From positions 1-64,000 of the forward strand of contig JANXRW010000004.1 of NCBI GenBank assembly GCA_025356655.1: 64,000 nucleotides of DNA. Direction: 5' to 3'. Below the pieces are notes generated by a model. It was given only the letters and a program-made list of their open reading frames with translations, was not told where the DNA came from and did no database searches. A program made the translations under genes and the position numbers. This DNA is from Betaproteobacteria bacterium. GTDB taxonomy: Bacteria; Pseudomonadota; Gammaproteobacteria; Burkholderiales; SHXO01. The number at the start of each line of letters is the position of its first letter. The stretch's first letter is position 1. Positions 9,013-18,595 of the stretch are shown here, piece after piece.

Positions 9013-9042
9013 CTTGAAACTCCGGCCTGGCGGCCGCAAATA
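9013..9042 (+). promoter_or_regulatory. Sigma-32 heat-shock promoter of dnaK
   Basis: CTTGAAA starts 3 bp after the grpE stop and is followed after 14 bp by CCGCAAATA, matching all but two specified positions of CCCCATNTA. It lies 51 bp upstream of the dnaK ATG. dnaK thus has its own heat-shock promoter in addition to readthrough from grpE. Confidence 0.7.
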
Positions 9043-9093
9043 CCGTTACAGAATCAATATTCACTCACATTGACGACCAGTTAAGGAACCAGG

Positions 9094-11010
9094 ATGGCAA
9101 AAATTATTGGTATCGACCTGGGCACGACGAATTCCTGCGTTGCCATCATGGAGAACGGGCAACCTAAGGTCATCGAGAATGCCGAGGGCACCCGCACGAC
9201 CCCCTCCATCGTCGCCTACGCGGAGGACTCGGAAGTTCTCGTGGGCGCGCCCGCCAAACGGCAAGCGGTCACCAACCCGAAGAACACGCTGTACGCGGTC
9301 AAGCGGCTGATCGGGCGCAAGTTCGAGGACGCAGAGGTGCAGAAGGCGCTCAAGCTCGCCCCCTATGGCATCGTCGGCGCCCCCAACAAGGATGCCTGGG
9401 TAGAGGTGCGCGGCAAGCGGATGGCGCCGCCAGAGATCTCCGCCCAAGTGCTCATGAAGATGAAGAAGACCGCCGAGGACTACCTCGGCGAGGAAGTGAC
9501 CGAGGCCGTGATCACGGTGCCCGCTTACTTCAACGACTCGCAGCGCCAGGCGACGAAGGACGCCGGCCGCATCGCCGGCCTGGAGGTCAAGCGGATCATC
9601 AACGAGCCGACGGCCGCGGCCCTGGCCTTCGGCCTGGATAAAAAGGAAGGCGACCGCAAGATTGCCGTGTATGACCTGGGCGGCGGCACTTTCGATGTCT
9701 CGATAATCGAAATCGCGGCAGTCGAGGGCGAGCACACTTTTGAGGTGCTCTCCACCAACGGCGACACTTTCCTCGGTGGCGAGGACTTCGACCAACGGCT
9801 CATGGACTACGTGGCCGACGAGTTCCGCAAGGAGCAGGGCGTGGACCTGCGTAAGGACATCCTGGCCTTGCAGCGCCTGAAGGAAGCGGCGGAGAAAGCC
9901 AAGATCGAACTGTCCTCGGCCCAGCAGACGGAGATCAATCTGCCCTACATCACGGCGGATGCCTCCGGGCCGCGGCACCTGGCAATAAAGGTGACGCGGG
10001 CGAAATTCGAGGCCTTGGTCGAAGAACTCGTGCAGCGCACGGCAGGGCCCTGCCTGACCGCCATCAAGGACGCCGGCGTAAGCCTCTCCGAGATCGCCGA
10101 CGTCATTCTGGTGGGCGGGCAGACGCGTATGCCCAAGGTCCAGGAGAAAGTGAAGGAGATCTTCGGACGGGAACCGCGTCGGGACGTGAACCCGGACGAG
10201 GCAGTGGCCATCGGTGCGGCCATCCAGGGCGGTGTGCTCAAGGGCGAAGTGAAGGACGTGCTGCTGCTGGACGTGACGCCCTTGTCCCTGGGTATCGAAA
10301 CCCTGGGCGGGGTCATGACCAAGCTGATCCAGAAGAACACCACCATCCCCACCAAGGCGCAGCAGGTGTTCTCCACGGCTGACGACAGTCAAACCGCGGT
10401 GACCATCCATGTGCTGCAAGGCGAGCGCGAGTTGGCCTCGGGCAACAAGAGCCTGGGGCAGTTCAACCTGGCCGACATCCCGCCTGCTCCGCGCGGCCAG
10501 CCGCAGATCGAGGTGGCCTTCGACATTAACGCCGATGGCATCCTGCATGTTTCGGCCAAGGACAAGGCCACGGGCAAGGAGGCCAAGATCACCATCAAGG
10601 CCAACTCCGGTCTGTCCGAGGACGAGATCCAGCGGATGATGAAGGACGCTGAAGCGCACGCCGAGGAGGACCGCAAGGCCGTTGAACTGGTCAACGCCCG
10701 TAACCAGTGCGATGTATTGATCGCGAGCGTGCGCAAGTCCTTGGCCGAGCACGGCGACAAGCTCAGCGCCGAGGAGAAGGGGAGCATCGAGGCCGCCATG
10801 CAGGCGGCGGAGACGGCTATGAAGGGCAACGAGCAGGCGGACATCGAGGCCAAGACGCAGGCCCTGGCAGCAGCTTCCCAAAAGCTGGGCGAGAAAGCCT
10901 ACGCGCAGCAGGCGGAAGCCGCAGGGGCCCCCGGCGGGGGCCACTCGGCCAAGCCGGAGGATGGGAACGTGGTGGACGCTGAATTCGAAGAGGTGAAGGA
11001 CCGCAAGTAG
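9094..11010 (+). CDS. dnaK: Chaperone protein DnaK (Hsp70)
   Basis: ATP-dependent cytoplasmic chaperone working with DnaJ and GrpE. The 638-residue protein has the full Hsp70 layout: the ATPase domain begins [14 protein letters not shown] and includes [15 protein letters not shown] and [15 protein letters not shown]; the linker [12 protein letters not shown] leads to the substrate-binding domain, and the helical lid ends in a Gly/Ala-rich tail with [17 protein letters not shown], the usual DnaK C-terminus. AAGGA precedes the ATG. It has its own sigma-32 promoter and is followed by a hairpin terminator before dnaJ. Confidence 0.98.
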   Translation: MAKIIGIDLGTTNSCVAIMENGQPKVIENAEGTRTTPSIVAYAEDSEVLVGAPAKRQAVTNPKNTLYAVKRLIGRKFEDAEVQKALKLAPYGIVGAPNKDAWVEVRGKRMAPPEISAQVLMKMKKTAEDYLGEEVTEAVITVPAYFNDSQRQATKDAGRIAGLEVKRIINEPTAAALAFGLDKKEGDRKIAVYDLGGGTFDVSIIEIAAVEGEHTFEVLSTNGDTFLGGEDFDQRLMDYVADEFRKEQGVDLRKDILALQRLKEAAEKAKIELSSAQQTEINLPYITADASGPRHLAIKVTRAKFEALVEELVQRTAGPCLTAIKDAGVSLSEIADVILVGGQTRMPKVQEKVKEIFGREPRRDVNPDEAVAIGAAIQGGVLKGEVKDVLLLDVTPLSLGIETLGGVMTKLIQKNTTIPTKAQQVFSTADDSQTAVTIHVLQGERELASGNKSLGQFNLADIPPAPRGQPQIEVAFDINADGILHVSAKDKATGKEAKITIKANSGLSEDEIQRMMKDAEAHAEEDRKAVELVNARNQCDVLIASVRKSLAEHGDKLSAEEKGSIEAAMQAAETAMKGNEQADIEAKTQALAAASQKLGEKAYAQQAEAAGAPGGGHSAKPEDGNVVDAEFEEVKDRK

Positions 11011-11035
11011 CACCCGTCGCGAGCCGGGGTGTAGC

Positions 11036-11073
11036 GGGGGGTGTGGGCGCCGAGCGCGCCTCACCCCCCTTTT
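11036..11073 (+). terminator. Rho-independent terminator between dnaK and dnaJ
   Basis: GGGGGGTG (11036-11043) pairs with CACCCCCC (11062-11069), and GGCGC with GCGCC inside it around a 5-base loop, followed directly by TTTT. It ends 25 bp before the dnaJ ATG, so it should cut or attenuate dnaK readthrough into dnaJ. Confidence 0.7.
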
Positions 11074-11098
11074 ACTGCAAAGACACTTAGGGTGCGAG

Positions 11099-12211
11099 AT
11101 GGCCAAACGGGACTACTACGAGGTGCTCGGCGTTACCAGGGACGCCGCAGAGGACGAATTCAAGAAGGCCTACCGCAAGCTGGCCATGCAGTTCCATCCA
11201 GACCGCAACCCGGATGACGCCAAGGCCGAGGAGCGGTTCAAGGAAGCGAAGGAGGCTTACGAGGTTCTCTCCGACCCGCAGAAACGTGCCGCCTACGACC
11301 GTTATGGCCACGCTGCGATCGACGGCCAAGCTGCGGCCGGCGGCGGCGGCGGTTTTGGGGGCTTCAGCGACCTCGGGGACATTTTTAGCGAAATCTTCGG
11401 CGGCGGGCGCGGCCAGTCAAACGTCTACCGCGGGGCAGACCTCCGATACAACCTGGAGATCTCGCTGGAGGACGCCGCCCGGGGGACGGAGACCAAAATC
11501 CGGGTGCCCACCCGCGACACCTGCGAAACCTGCTCAGGCTCCGGCGCAAAGGCGGGAACCCAGCCCACCGCTTGCCCCACCTGCGGCGGACAAGGGCAGG
11601 TTCGGATGCATCAGGGCATCTTCTCCATCCAGCAGACCTGCCCGCGTTGCAGTGGCATCGGTAAGATCATCCGTGACCCCTGTGCCCCTTGCCAGGGCTC
11701 AGGCCGGGTCAAGGGCAGCAAGACGCTGTCCATCAAGATTCCGGCGGGTGTGGATGAGGGCGATCGTATCCGCTTGACCGGCGAAGGCGAGGCCGGCGTG
11801 AACGGTGGGCCCACCGGCGACCTCTACGTGGTGGTCCGCGTGAAACCACACCCCGTCTTCGCGCGCGAGGAAAACGACCTCCACTGCGAGATGCCCGTGA
11901 GCTTCACCTGCGCGGCACTGGGCGGAGAGATCGAGATCCCCACCCTGGAGGGGACGGCCAAGGTCCGCGTCCCTGCGGAGACCCAAACCGGCAAGGTGTT
12001 CCGGCTGCGCGGCAAGGGAATCAAGGGGGTACGCACCCATGCCTACGGCGATCTGCTATGCAAGGTCGTCGTGGAGACCCCGGTGAGCTTGACTGCGCGC
12101 CAACGCGAGTTGCTCGAAGAACTCGAAGCCCTGAACCTCAAGGACGCAGCGGCACACAGTCCGCGTGCCAGGTCCTGGATGGAGAAGGTGCGGGAGTTCT
12201 TCGCCGCCTGA
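11099..12211 (+). CDS. dnaJ: Chaperone protein DnaJ (Hsp40)
   Basis: DnaK co-chaperone. The 370-residue protein has the J domain with the HPD motif (QFHPDRN), the Gly/Phe-rich linker ([22 protein letters not shown]), four CxxCxGxG zinc repeats ([32 protein letters not shown]) and the C-terminal substrate-binding domains. AGGGTG is the likely ribosome-binding site. No promoter of its own is evident, and a terminator precedes it, so its level may depend on partial readthrough from dnaK. Confidence 0.97.
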   Translation: MAKRDYYEVLGVTRDAAEDEFKKAYRKLAMQFHPDRNPDDAKAEERFKEAKEAYEVLSDPQKRAAYDRYGHAAIDGQAAAGGGGGFGGFSDLGDIFSEIFGGGRGQSNVYRGADLRYNLEISLEDAARGTETKIRVPTRDTCETCSGSGAKAGTQPTACPTCGGQGQVRMHQGIFSIQQTCPRCSGIGKIIRDPCAPCQGSGRVKGSKTLSIKIPAGVDEGDRIRLTGEGEAGVNGGPTGDLYVVVRVKPHPVFAREENDLHCEMPVSFTCAALGGEIEIPTLEGTAKVRVPAETQTGKVFRLRGKGIKGVRTHAYGDLLCKVVVETPVSLTARQRELLEELEALNLKDAAAHSPRARSWMEKVREFFAA

Positions 12212-12215
12212 GTCA

Positions 12216-12246
12216 GCCCGCCGGCCTTGATTAGCCCTCGGCGGGC
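12216..12246. terminator. Hairpin between convergent dnaJ and GGDEF/EAL gene
   Basis: GCCCGCCG and CGGCGGGC form a perfect 8-bp stem with a 15-base loop, spanning the stop of the minus-strand gene. There is no U-tract on either side, so termination activity is uncertain. Confidence 0.3.
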
Positions 12247-14675
12247 GGCGCCTCCTCCTCGGCGCCGTCCGCAGCAGGTGCGGCGAAGAAGTATCCCTGC
12301 GCCCAATCCACACCGAGATCGCAAAGCACCTGCGCACTCTGCGCGTCCTCTACCCACTCGGCGACGGTGACGAGCCCGAAGCTGCGCGCCGTGTCCACGA
12401 TGGTCCTCACCAACTGGCGCACACGCGGGTCGGTTGCTACCCGCGCCACCATCCAACCTTCGATTTTAAGGAAGTTGACCGTCAGATCCGCCAGGTAGCG
12501 GAAGGAACTGCTACCGCTACCAAAATCGTCCACCGCCACGCGGAAGCCGTTGTCCAGCAGGGGCTTCAATTGCTTCTTGAGGGCCTTGGGATCGCCGTTC
12601 TGGCGCTCGGTGATTTCCACCACGAGCGGGTTAGGCCGGCGTCGGCTGCCCAGCAGGTCCAAGGATTCGGCCAATTTAAGCAGCTGGGTCACTTGGTTCA
12701 CGTCCGCCAGGAACTGAGCAGAGAGATTGATGAACTGGGAGTGGGCGACGCCGCCCAGTTCCTGGGCGCGAGCCCCACGGGCCAGCGCGGCGTTGACGAC
12801 AGTGCGGTCGATGGAGGCAATCAGGTGCAGCGACTCGGCTGCCGAAATAAAGTGCGAGGCGGGCACGAGCTCGTTTTCACGGGTGAGGATGCGCGCCAAC
12901 GCCTCCTCTGCGACGACCTCGCCACTGCGCAGGTCCACCATAGGTTGGAAGGCGGCGACGATGCGGTTCTCGTGTAGCGCCGTCTGCACCTGAGAGGCCT
13001 CCCACACCACGCTCCCCCGACGGCCCTCGGCGACGCCACTGCAGATGACGCGGTCCCGGCCGGTCTGCTTGGCCTCGTAGAGCAGCGAGTCGGCCTGCCC
13101 GATCAGGGCATCCAGGGATTCCACCTCCGCGGTATAAATGGCCACGCCGCCGGAAATAGCGATCCCCAGATCCCCCTGAGGCAGCGTCAGGGGCTTCGAG
13201 CGCACCAGCTTGCGCGCGCGCTCCCCTGCGGAGAGGGCGCCACGTGAATCGAGCCGGTGCAGGCAGACGATGAACTCCTCGCCCCCCCAGCGGGCGATCC
13301 AGTCCCCACCCCGCAGGTTCTGCGAGAGCAACTTGGCCACGTGCGTGAGCGCGAGATCCCCCACGTGGTGCCCGTACTGGTCGTTCACCAGCTTGAATCG
13401 GTCGATGTCAAAAAGCGCCAGTGCGAAGACGGGGCCATCCCGGCGCGCCCGGTTCCACTCGATCTGCAGCCGGGCCTCAGCCGCACGCCGGTTGGGCAGA
13501 CCCGTGAGGTAGTCCTCCATGGCCAGGCGCGTGATCTCCTGTTCCTGGACCTTGCGCTCGCTGATGTCTCGCTCGATGGCAATCCAATGGGTCGGCGCCC
13601 CGCCCGCCTCCCCTGGCACGGGCACCACGGAGAGTTCCAGCCAGAACGGCTCACCATTCTTGCGATAGTTCAGAATCTCGGCATGCCCGCGGCGACCTGC
13701 GGCGATCGCCTCACGCAGGGCCATGCGCGTGGCTTGACTGGTGTCAGCTCCCTGCAGGAAGCGCGGGGTGCGCCCCTGGGCCTCCTCGCCGCTGTAACCC
13801 GTGACCTTGGTGAACGCAGGGTTCACGTACAAGATCTCCTGACGGTCATTGGTGATGAGAACGATCTGGTCCGAGGCCTCGATGGCTGCCGAGAGGAGCC
13901 GGCGCTGTTCCAGGGCCTGCTCGGCCGTACTCAAGTGGACGGCAAAGCAGTGCACTAGTTCATCACCCGCCTCGCCGAGCGCCACGCCGGCGACCTGCAC
14001 TCTCACCCCGCCGGACCTCGGCAGGGCGAGGCAGATACCCGGGGGTGGCGCACCATCCTCGCCGGCAACCTGCATGAGGTGACGCCAGGCGGCCTCGCCC
14101 AGCAGGCGCCGCGCGTTCTGGCCCACCAGCGCGCTGGTCGTTTGGCCGAAGAGCGTGGCAAAGGCCGGGTCGCAGTCGAGCAAAAGTTCGTCCGTGCGAC
14201 GGACGGTGAAACGCCCTATCTGAGCCGCATCCAAGAATTCCGCTGCGTAGCGATCGAGCAACTGACGCTCGCGCCGGAGGAAGGCCTGTGTCAACTCGTT
14301 CAGGCTAGCCCCCGCCACGAGTTCCAGTAATTGGTCTGAGAGGTGGAACAGGCGTTGCAGACCGGTGCGTGCCGCCGCCTGGCGGCCGTTGGAGACTTCC
14401 GCCTGCAGCACCACCCCCGCTTGCTGGAACTCGCCGCACAGCTCGCGCAGCGTCGCCCAGGCAGCAGCAAGCGCCGGGTCGGCGGGGCCCTGGGGCACGG
14501 CACCGAGGCTCTCCCATGCCGGGGGCGCGGGCTCCAGAGAGGTCCCTTCCAGGACCGCCGCCGAGGCCTGGGCAAGATAACGCTGCTGTTGCCCTAACAG
14601 CGCAAAGAACGGGGGGAACAGCGTGGGCGAACCCAGGGCACGGTCGTCTGCGGATTCGGGCGCGAGCGGATTCAT
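12231..14675 (-). CDS. PAS-GGDEF-EAL cyclic-di-GMP signalling protein
   Basis: Probable bifunctional diguanylate cyclase/phosphodiesterase. I take the start as MNPLAPESAD at 14675, because the upstream part of the ORF overlaps cysS. The 814-residue protein has a helical N-terminus (about 1-150), one PAS-like region (RFTVRRTDELLLDCDPAFATLFG), a clearer PAS/PAC (NDRQEILYVNPAFTKVTGYS, HWIAIERDISERK), a GGDEF domain with WGGEEFIV, and an EAL domain. The EAL motif (EALARI), INLSAQF, VVEITER, VDDFGSGSS and AQGYFF are kept, but the usual KID is KIE and AEGVE is AEWVE. The cyclase site looks active; the hydrolase may be weak. No membrane segment, so cytosolic. Confidence 0.85.
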   Translation of the reverse strand: MNPLAPESADDRALGSPTLFPPFFALLGQQQRYLAQASAAVLEGTSLEPAPPAWESLGAVPQGPADPALAAAWATLRELCGEFQQAGVVLQAEVSNGRQAAARTGLQRLFHLSDQLLELVAGASLNELTQAFLRRERQLLDRYAAEFLDAAQIGRFTVRRTDELLLDCDPAFATLFGQTTSALVGQNARRLLGEAAWRHLMQVAGEDGAPPPGICLALPRSGGVRVQVAGVALGEAGDELVHCFAVHLSTAEQALEQRRLLSAAIEASDQIVLITNDRQEILYVNPAFTKVTGYSGEEAQGRTPRFLQGADTSQATRMALREAIAAGRRGHAEILNYRKNGEPFWLELSVVPVPGEAGGAPTHWIAIERDISERKVQEQEITRLAMEDYLTGLPNRRAAEARLQIEWNRARRDGPVFALALFDIDRFKLVNDQYGHHVGDLALTHVAKLLSQNLRGGDWIARWGGEEFIVCLHRLDSRGALSAGERARKLVRSKPLTLPQGDLGIAISGGVAIYTAEVESLDALIGQADSLLYEAKQTGRDRVICSGVAEGRRGSVVWEASQVQTALHENRIVAAFQPMVDLRSGEVVAEEALARILTRENELVPASHFISAAESLHLIASIDRTVVNAALARGARAQELGGVAHSQFINLSAQFLADVNQVTQLLKLAESLDLLGSRRRPNPLVVEITERQNGDPKALKKQLKPLLDNGFRVAVDDFGSGSSSFRYLADLTVNFLKIEGWMVARVATDPRVRQLVRTIVDTARSFGLVTVAEWVEDAQSAQVLCDLGVDWAQGYFFAAPAADGAEEEAPPAEG

Positions 14676-14682
14676 GGTCGGT

Positions 14683-16050
14683 CTACCCTCGCCGCCAGAG
14701 CGTGCCGCCCGGCGTATCCTCGAGGACGATCCCCGCGGCGAGCAACTCGTCGCGAATCTCATCGGAACGGGCGAACGCGCGCGCCTTGCGCGCCTGGGTT
14801 CGTTCAGCCACGAGGGAGTCCACACGCGCCGCGTCGAGTGACGGCCCGGGGGCGCCTTGCAGAAACGCCTGGGGATCAAGCTGCAGCAGGCCTAGGCGCC
14901 CGGCCAGTGCGCGCAGGCGCCCGGCGTCTACGGCCGCCGCCTCCCGGTTCACCTTCCCCGCCAAGTCGAAGAGCACAGCGCAGGCCTCGGGCGTATTAAA
15001 GTCGTCATCCATGGCGAGTTTGAAACGTTGTTCGAAGGGGTCGCTCCCGTCCAACTCCAGCGCTACGGGCGGGCAGTCGCGAAGCGCCGTGTAGAGCCGG
15101 GTTAACCCCTGGCGGGCGTCATCCAGGTGCTGATCCGAGTAATTGAGCGGGCTGCGATAATGGGCACGAGTGATGAAGAAGCGCACCACTTCAGCACTAT
15201 ACTTCTGCAGGACGTCGCGGACGGTGAAGAAATTGCCGAGAGACTTCGACATTTTTTCGTCGTCCACCCGGACGAAACCGTTGTGCATCCAATAATTCAC
15301 GAACCGATGACCGTGGGCCCCTTCGGACTGAGCAATCTCGTTCTCGTGATGCGGGAACAGCAGGTCCTGACCGCCGCCGTGAATGTCGAAATGCGCCCCC
15401 AGGAGTTCCTCGCTCATGGCCGAGCACTCGATATGCCAGCCGGGCCGCCCCGGCCCGTAAGGCGACTCCCAGAAGGGCTCCCCGGGCTTGGCGGCTTTCC
15501 ACAGCACGAAGTCCAGGGGATCGCGCTTGGACCGGTCCACCTCCACGCGCTCGCCCGCACGAAGGTCGGCCAGGGACTTGCCGGAGAGCTTGCCATAACC
15601 CGCGAACTCGCGCACAGCGTAGTAAACGTCGCCGTTATCAGCCCGATAGGCGAGTCCCCTCGCCACAAGCGACTCGATCAGGCGCATCATGCCGGGGATG
15701 TGCTCAGTGGCGCGGGGCTCGAAATCAGGTTTGGCGACGCCCAAGGCGGCGGCGTCCTCGTCCATGAACCCGATGAACCGCTGCGTGAGTTCCCCGATGG
15801 ATTCGCCGTTCTCCAGGGCCCGACGAATGATCTTGTCGTCGATGTCGGTGATGTTGCGCACGTAGGTGGTGTCGAAACCCGAGGCCTGCAGCCAGCGGCG
15901 GACGATGTCGAACGCCACCAGGACCCGGGCGTGCCCGATATGGCAATAGTCGTAGACGGTCATCCCGCAGACGTACATGGAAACCTGTCTCGGACGCAGC
16001 GGGACGAAGTCTTCCTTCTGGCGGGTGAACGAGTTGTGAATTCTCAGCAT
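14683..16050 (-). CDS. cysS: Cysteine--tRNA ligase
   Basis: Class I aminoacyl-tRNA synthetase charging tRNA-Cys. I prefer the ATG at 16050 ([11 protein letters not shown]) over the track's upstream TTG; this gives 455 residues. The zinc/active-site motif [16 protein letters not shown] contains the HIGH signature, [13 protein letters not shown] carries a zinc ligand, [13 protein letters not shown] is the third metal region, and KMSKSLGNF is the KMSKS loop. The GGDEF/EAL gene starts 7 bp downstream, so the two may be cotranscribed. Upstream, the divergent TPR gene begins about 200 bp away. Confidence 0.96.
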   Translation of the reverse strand: MLRIHNSFTRQKEDFVPLRPRQVSMYVCGMTVYDYCHIGHARVLVAFDIVRRWLQASGFDTTYVRNITDIDDKIIRRALENGESIGELTQRFIGFMDEDAAALGVAKPDFEPRATEHIPGMMRLIESLVARGLAYRADNGDVYYAVREFAGYGKLSGKSLADLRAGERVEVDRSKRDPLDFVLWKAAKPGEPFWESPYGPGRPGWHIECSAMSEELLGAHFDIHGGGQDLLFPHHENEIAQSEGAHGHRFVNYWMHNGFVRVDDEKMSKSLGNFFTVRDVLQKYSAEVVRFFITRAHYRSPLNYSDQHLDDARQGLTRLYTALRDCPPVALELDGSDPFEQRFKLAMDDDFNTPEACAVLFDLAGKVNREAAAVDAGRLRALAGRLGLLQLDPQAFLQGAPGPSLDAARVDSLVAERTQARKARAFARSDEIRDELLAAGIVLEDTPGGTLWRRG

Positions 16051-16169
16051 GGTAGGCGGAACCGGCAAAGTAGCGAATGCTACGCAATTTTAATGGCTTG
16101 GCAACCCCACCGGACAGTCCCGATGGAACCGGTTGCCCTGCAGCCGGGGTACCACCCACACTATAGCAA

Positions 16170-16199
16170 TTGTGTAGGGGCGGGCCTTGTTGGTAAAAT
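16170..16199 (+). promoter_or_regulatory. Sigma-70 promoter of the TPR/L,D-transpeptidase operon
   Basis: TTGTGT and TAAAAT are separated by 18 bp, placing the start about 45 bp before the TPR gene. On the opposite strand the same region holds TATAGT, a possible -10 for cysS, so the two promoters overlap. Confidence 0.5.
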
Positions 16200-16249
16200 C
16201 CCTCCCTATTACAACAGCCTAGCGCCGAAACCTCTAAAAGCATCGCACA

Positions 16250-17335
16250 ATGGCCAAGCACCGCCTCCGAGCCGTAGCCGGATTATTGTTGTTCGGCGCA
16301 GTTTGCAGTACTTCGGTGTATGCCGACGAATATCAGGAAGGGGTCAAGTTGTATCGCCAAGGCGCGAGGAACGAGGCCCTGGATCGGCTCAACGCGTTCC
16401 TCTCCGATCACGGAAGGGACGCACGGGCTCGATTCCTCAAGGGCGTTATCCTAACCGACTTGGGCAAAGTCCCCGATGCGGTCAAGGTTTTTACAGGGCT
16501 CACCGAGGATTATCCGGAGATGCCCGAGCCCTACAACAACTTGGCCGTGAACTTCGCGTCCCTGGGCGACTACGACCGTGCGCGCAAGACCCTCGAGATG
16601 GCCATCCGGACGCATCCAAGCTATGCCGTCGCCCACGAGAACTTGGGCGATATCTACGCTACGTTGGCGAGCCAAGCCTATGATCGGGCCCTACAACTCG
16701 ACGGCAGCAACGCCGCTGCTCAGAAGAAGCTCACGCTGATTCGGGAACTACTCCCGGCCGGTGCGCAAGTGAATCCGGCGCGCGTGGAAGCACCCAAGCC
16801 ACCGCCCCCGCCGCCGCCGCCGCCAGCGAAGCCGGTACCTGAGCTGCGGGCAACCCCGGAGCCGCGCCCGACGCCCGCACCCGCACCCGCGCCGGTCAAA
16901 GCACCCGAGGCGCGCCCTATGGCGGAGCCTAAGCCCGCGGTGGAGGCTCGGCCGGCACCCGAGGAGAAGCCGGCGCCGAAGGCGGTTCCCGAAGCCACCG
17001 AAGCGGTGAACCGGGCCGTGGAAGGCTGGGCACGCGCTTGGTCCAGCGGCAACATCGAGGCTTACCTGGGTCATTACGCGGCGGATTTCCAGCCCCCTGC
17101 GGGCGAAACGCGGGCACAGTGGGAGGCCAGTCGGCGTGAGAGGCTGGGACACTCCCGCAAGATCCGCGTCACCGCCAGCGGTATCCGGGTGCACGCCACG
17201 GACAGCACGCATGCTGCGGCGACCTTCCGGCAAACCTACAGTTCCGAGAGCTTGCACGCCTCTGGGACAAAGACCCTTCACCTGGTCAAACACGGGGAGA
17301 AATGGTTGATTCGGCAGGAACTGATCGAAAAGTGA
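16250..17335 (+). CDS. Periplasmic TPR protein with C-terminal NTF2/SnoaL-like domain
   Basis: Function not known. The 361-residue product has a Sec signal peptide ending near VYADEY, about four tetratricopeptide-like repeats (residues 25-160, e.g. MPEPYNNLAVNFASLGDYDRA), then a low-complexity Pro/Ala/Glu linker containing nine consecutive prolines, and a C-terminal NTF2/SnoaL-like domain (WARAWSSGNIEAYLGHYAADF) near 245-361. The next gene, an L,D-transpeptidase, ends in a homologous domain and starts within this gene's stop codon (TGATG), so the two are translationally coupled and probably act together at the cell wall. Confidence 0.75.
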   Translation: MAKHRLRAVAGLLLFGAVCSTSVYADEYQEGVKLYRQGARNEALDRLNAFLSDHGRDARARFLKGVILTDLGKVPDAVKVFTGLTEDYPEMPEPYNNLAVNFASLGDYDRARKTLEMAIRTHPSYAVAHENLGDIYATLASQAYDRALQLDGSNAAAQKKLTLIRELLPAGAQVNPARVEAPKPPPPPPPPPAKPVPELRATPEPRPTPAPAPAPVKAPEARPMAEPKPAVEARPAPEEKPAPKAVPEATEAVNRAVEGWARAWSSGNIEAYLGHYAADFQPPAGETRAQWEASRRERLGHSRKIRVTASGIRVHATDSTHAAATFRQTYSSESLHASGTKTLHLVKHGEKWLIRQELIEK

Positions 17336-18582
17336 TGAAACCCTTGTTCCTCAAACGGCGGCGCGCTCCCCTGGCACTGCTGGCGCTGTGCGCTTGCGCG
17401 GTGGTGATTCCAAGTAGCGTCTCCTCCATGGGCCGGCAACTCGCCCTGGGTGCGGTCGGCGCACCGGCCACCAGCATCGGGGCGGCCTCGCCGGAGAAGC
17501 GGTTGGTCAAGGCACTGCTGGCCATTCGCGAGAACCACCTCTCGGCTGCGCTCGCCGAAATCGATGGATTACTCGAGACCTACCCGAATTTTCGGCTGGC
17601 GCAGTTGATCCGTGGCGACCTCCTCCTGGCGAGGGCGAAGCCGATTCGCGCCATGGGCGATGCCGACCAGGCGCCCGCAGACCGTCTGAACGACCTGCGC
17701 GCCGAGGCGCGTGCGCGCCTCGTCCGCCATCAGCGCGAGGTGCCTCGCGGCATGGTGCCCAAGTACCTGCTGAAACTGCAGGCACGCCAGCGAAACGCCA
17801 TCGTGGTGGACACGGCAAAATCCACCTTGTATCTGTTCGAGAACCACGATGGCGAGGCCCGCTACGTGGCGGACTACTACATCTCCGTGGGCAAGAACGG
17901 CAGCGACAAGGCGCGCGAGGGGGATAAGCGCACGCCCTTGGGCGTCTACCACGTGGCGGCCGAACTCCCCACCCGTCGCCTGGGCGCACTCTACGGAATC
18001 GGCGCCTTCCCACTCAACTATCCCAACGAGTGGGATGAGCGGCAGGGCCGCAAAGGCCACGGCATCTGGCTCCACGGCGTTCCGCGCGACACCTACAGCC
18101 GCCCGCCGCGGGCGAGCGACGGCTGCGTCGTGCTGACCAACCAGGACCTCGACGCGGTGTCCAAGCACCTGCAGATCGGGCTCACGCCCGTGATCATCGC
18201 CGACGGTGTGGAGTGGGTGCCGCCCGCGCAGTCAGCACAACGCCAGGAAGCCCTGTCGCGGGAGTTGGAGAATTGGCGGCAGAGTTGGGAGAACCGGGAC
18301 ACCGATGGCTACCTGCGCTTCTACGCGCGCAATTTCTCCAGCGGCGACCAGAACCTGGAGCAGTGGGGCGGGCAGAAGCGGCGCGTCAACGCGAGCAAGA
18401 CCTGGATCAAGGTGCACCTGACGGAAGTGTCCATGTTCCTCTACCCGGGCCGTGATGACTTGGCCGTGGTGGACTTCATGCAGGACTACAGCAGCAACAA
18501 CCTCGGCAACAAGATGCGCAAGCGCCAGTACTGGGCCAGGGATGGCGCTGGCTGGAAGATTCTCTACGAAGGCAGTGCCTGA
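17335..18582 (+). CDS. L,D-transpeptidase (YkuD) with C-terminal NTF2/SnoaL-like domain
   Basis: Probable periplasmic peptidoglycan cross-linking or lipoprotein-anchoring enzyme. I start it at the ATG at 17335, which overlaps the preceding stop. The 415-residue product has a hydrophobic N-terminal signal (LALLALCACAVVIPSS), a short TPR-like segment, the YkuD catalytic domain (DTAKSTLYLFENHDG at its start, HGIWLHGVPRDTYS, then RASDGCVVLTN with the SDGC catalytic cysteine), and a C-terminal domain (NWRQSWENRDTDGYLRFYARNF) homologous to the end of the upstream TPR protein. The N-terminal LCAC could suggest a lipoprotein, but no clear lipobox follows. Confidence 0.85.
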   Translation: MKPLFLKRRRAPLALLALCACAVVIPSSVSSMGRQLALGAVGAPATSIGAASPEKRLVKALLAIRENHLSAALAEIDGLLETYPNFRLAQLIRGDLLLARAKPIRAMGDADQAPADRLNDLRAEARARLVRHQREVPRGMVPKYLLKLQARQRNAIVVDTAKSTLYLFENHDGEARYVADYYISVGKNGSDKAREGDKRTPLGVYHVAAELPTRRLGALYGIGAFPLNYPNEWDERQGRKGHGIWLHGVPRDTYSRPPRASDGCVVLTNQDLDAVSKHLQIGLTPVIIADGVEWVPPAQSAQRQEALSRELENWRQSWENRDTDGYLRFYARNFSSGDQNLEQWGGQKRRVNASKTWIKVHLTEVSMFLYPGRDDLAVVDFMQDYSSNNLGNKMRKRQYWARDGAGWKILYEGSA

Positions 18583-18595
18583 AGGATGACTGAAC

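Noticed and set aside
8382-9093. CIRCE operator for HrcA
   Set aside because: Looked for TTAGCACTC-N9-GAGTGCTAA around grpE, dnaK and hrcA; nothing close enough was seen.
9061-11106. 681-codon ORF antisense to dnaK
   Set aside because: It mirrors the dnaK reading frame in GC-rich DNA; its translation shows no domain and only low-complexity Leu/Gly/Arg patterns, while dnaK on the other strand is complete.
12231-14879. 882-codon form of the GGDEF/EAL gene
   Set aside because: The first 68 codons overlap cysS and read as Arg/Ser-rich shadow; MNPLAPES at 14675 is the better start.
15127-16683. 518-codon plus-strand ORF over cysS
   Set aside because: Shadow of cysS; it runs through the cysS promoter region into the TPR gene in another frame and has no recognisable domain.
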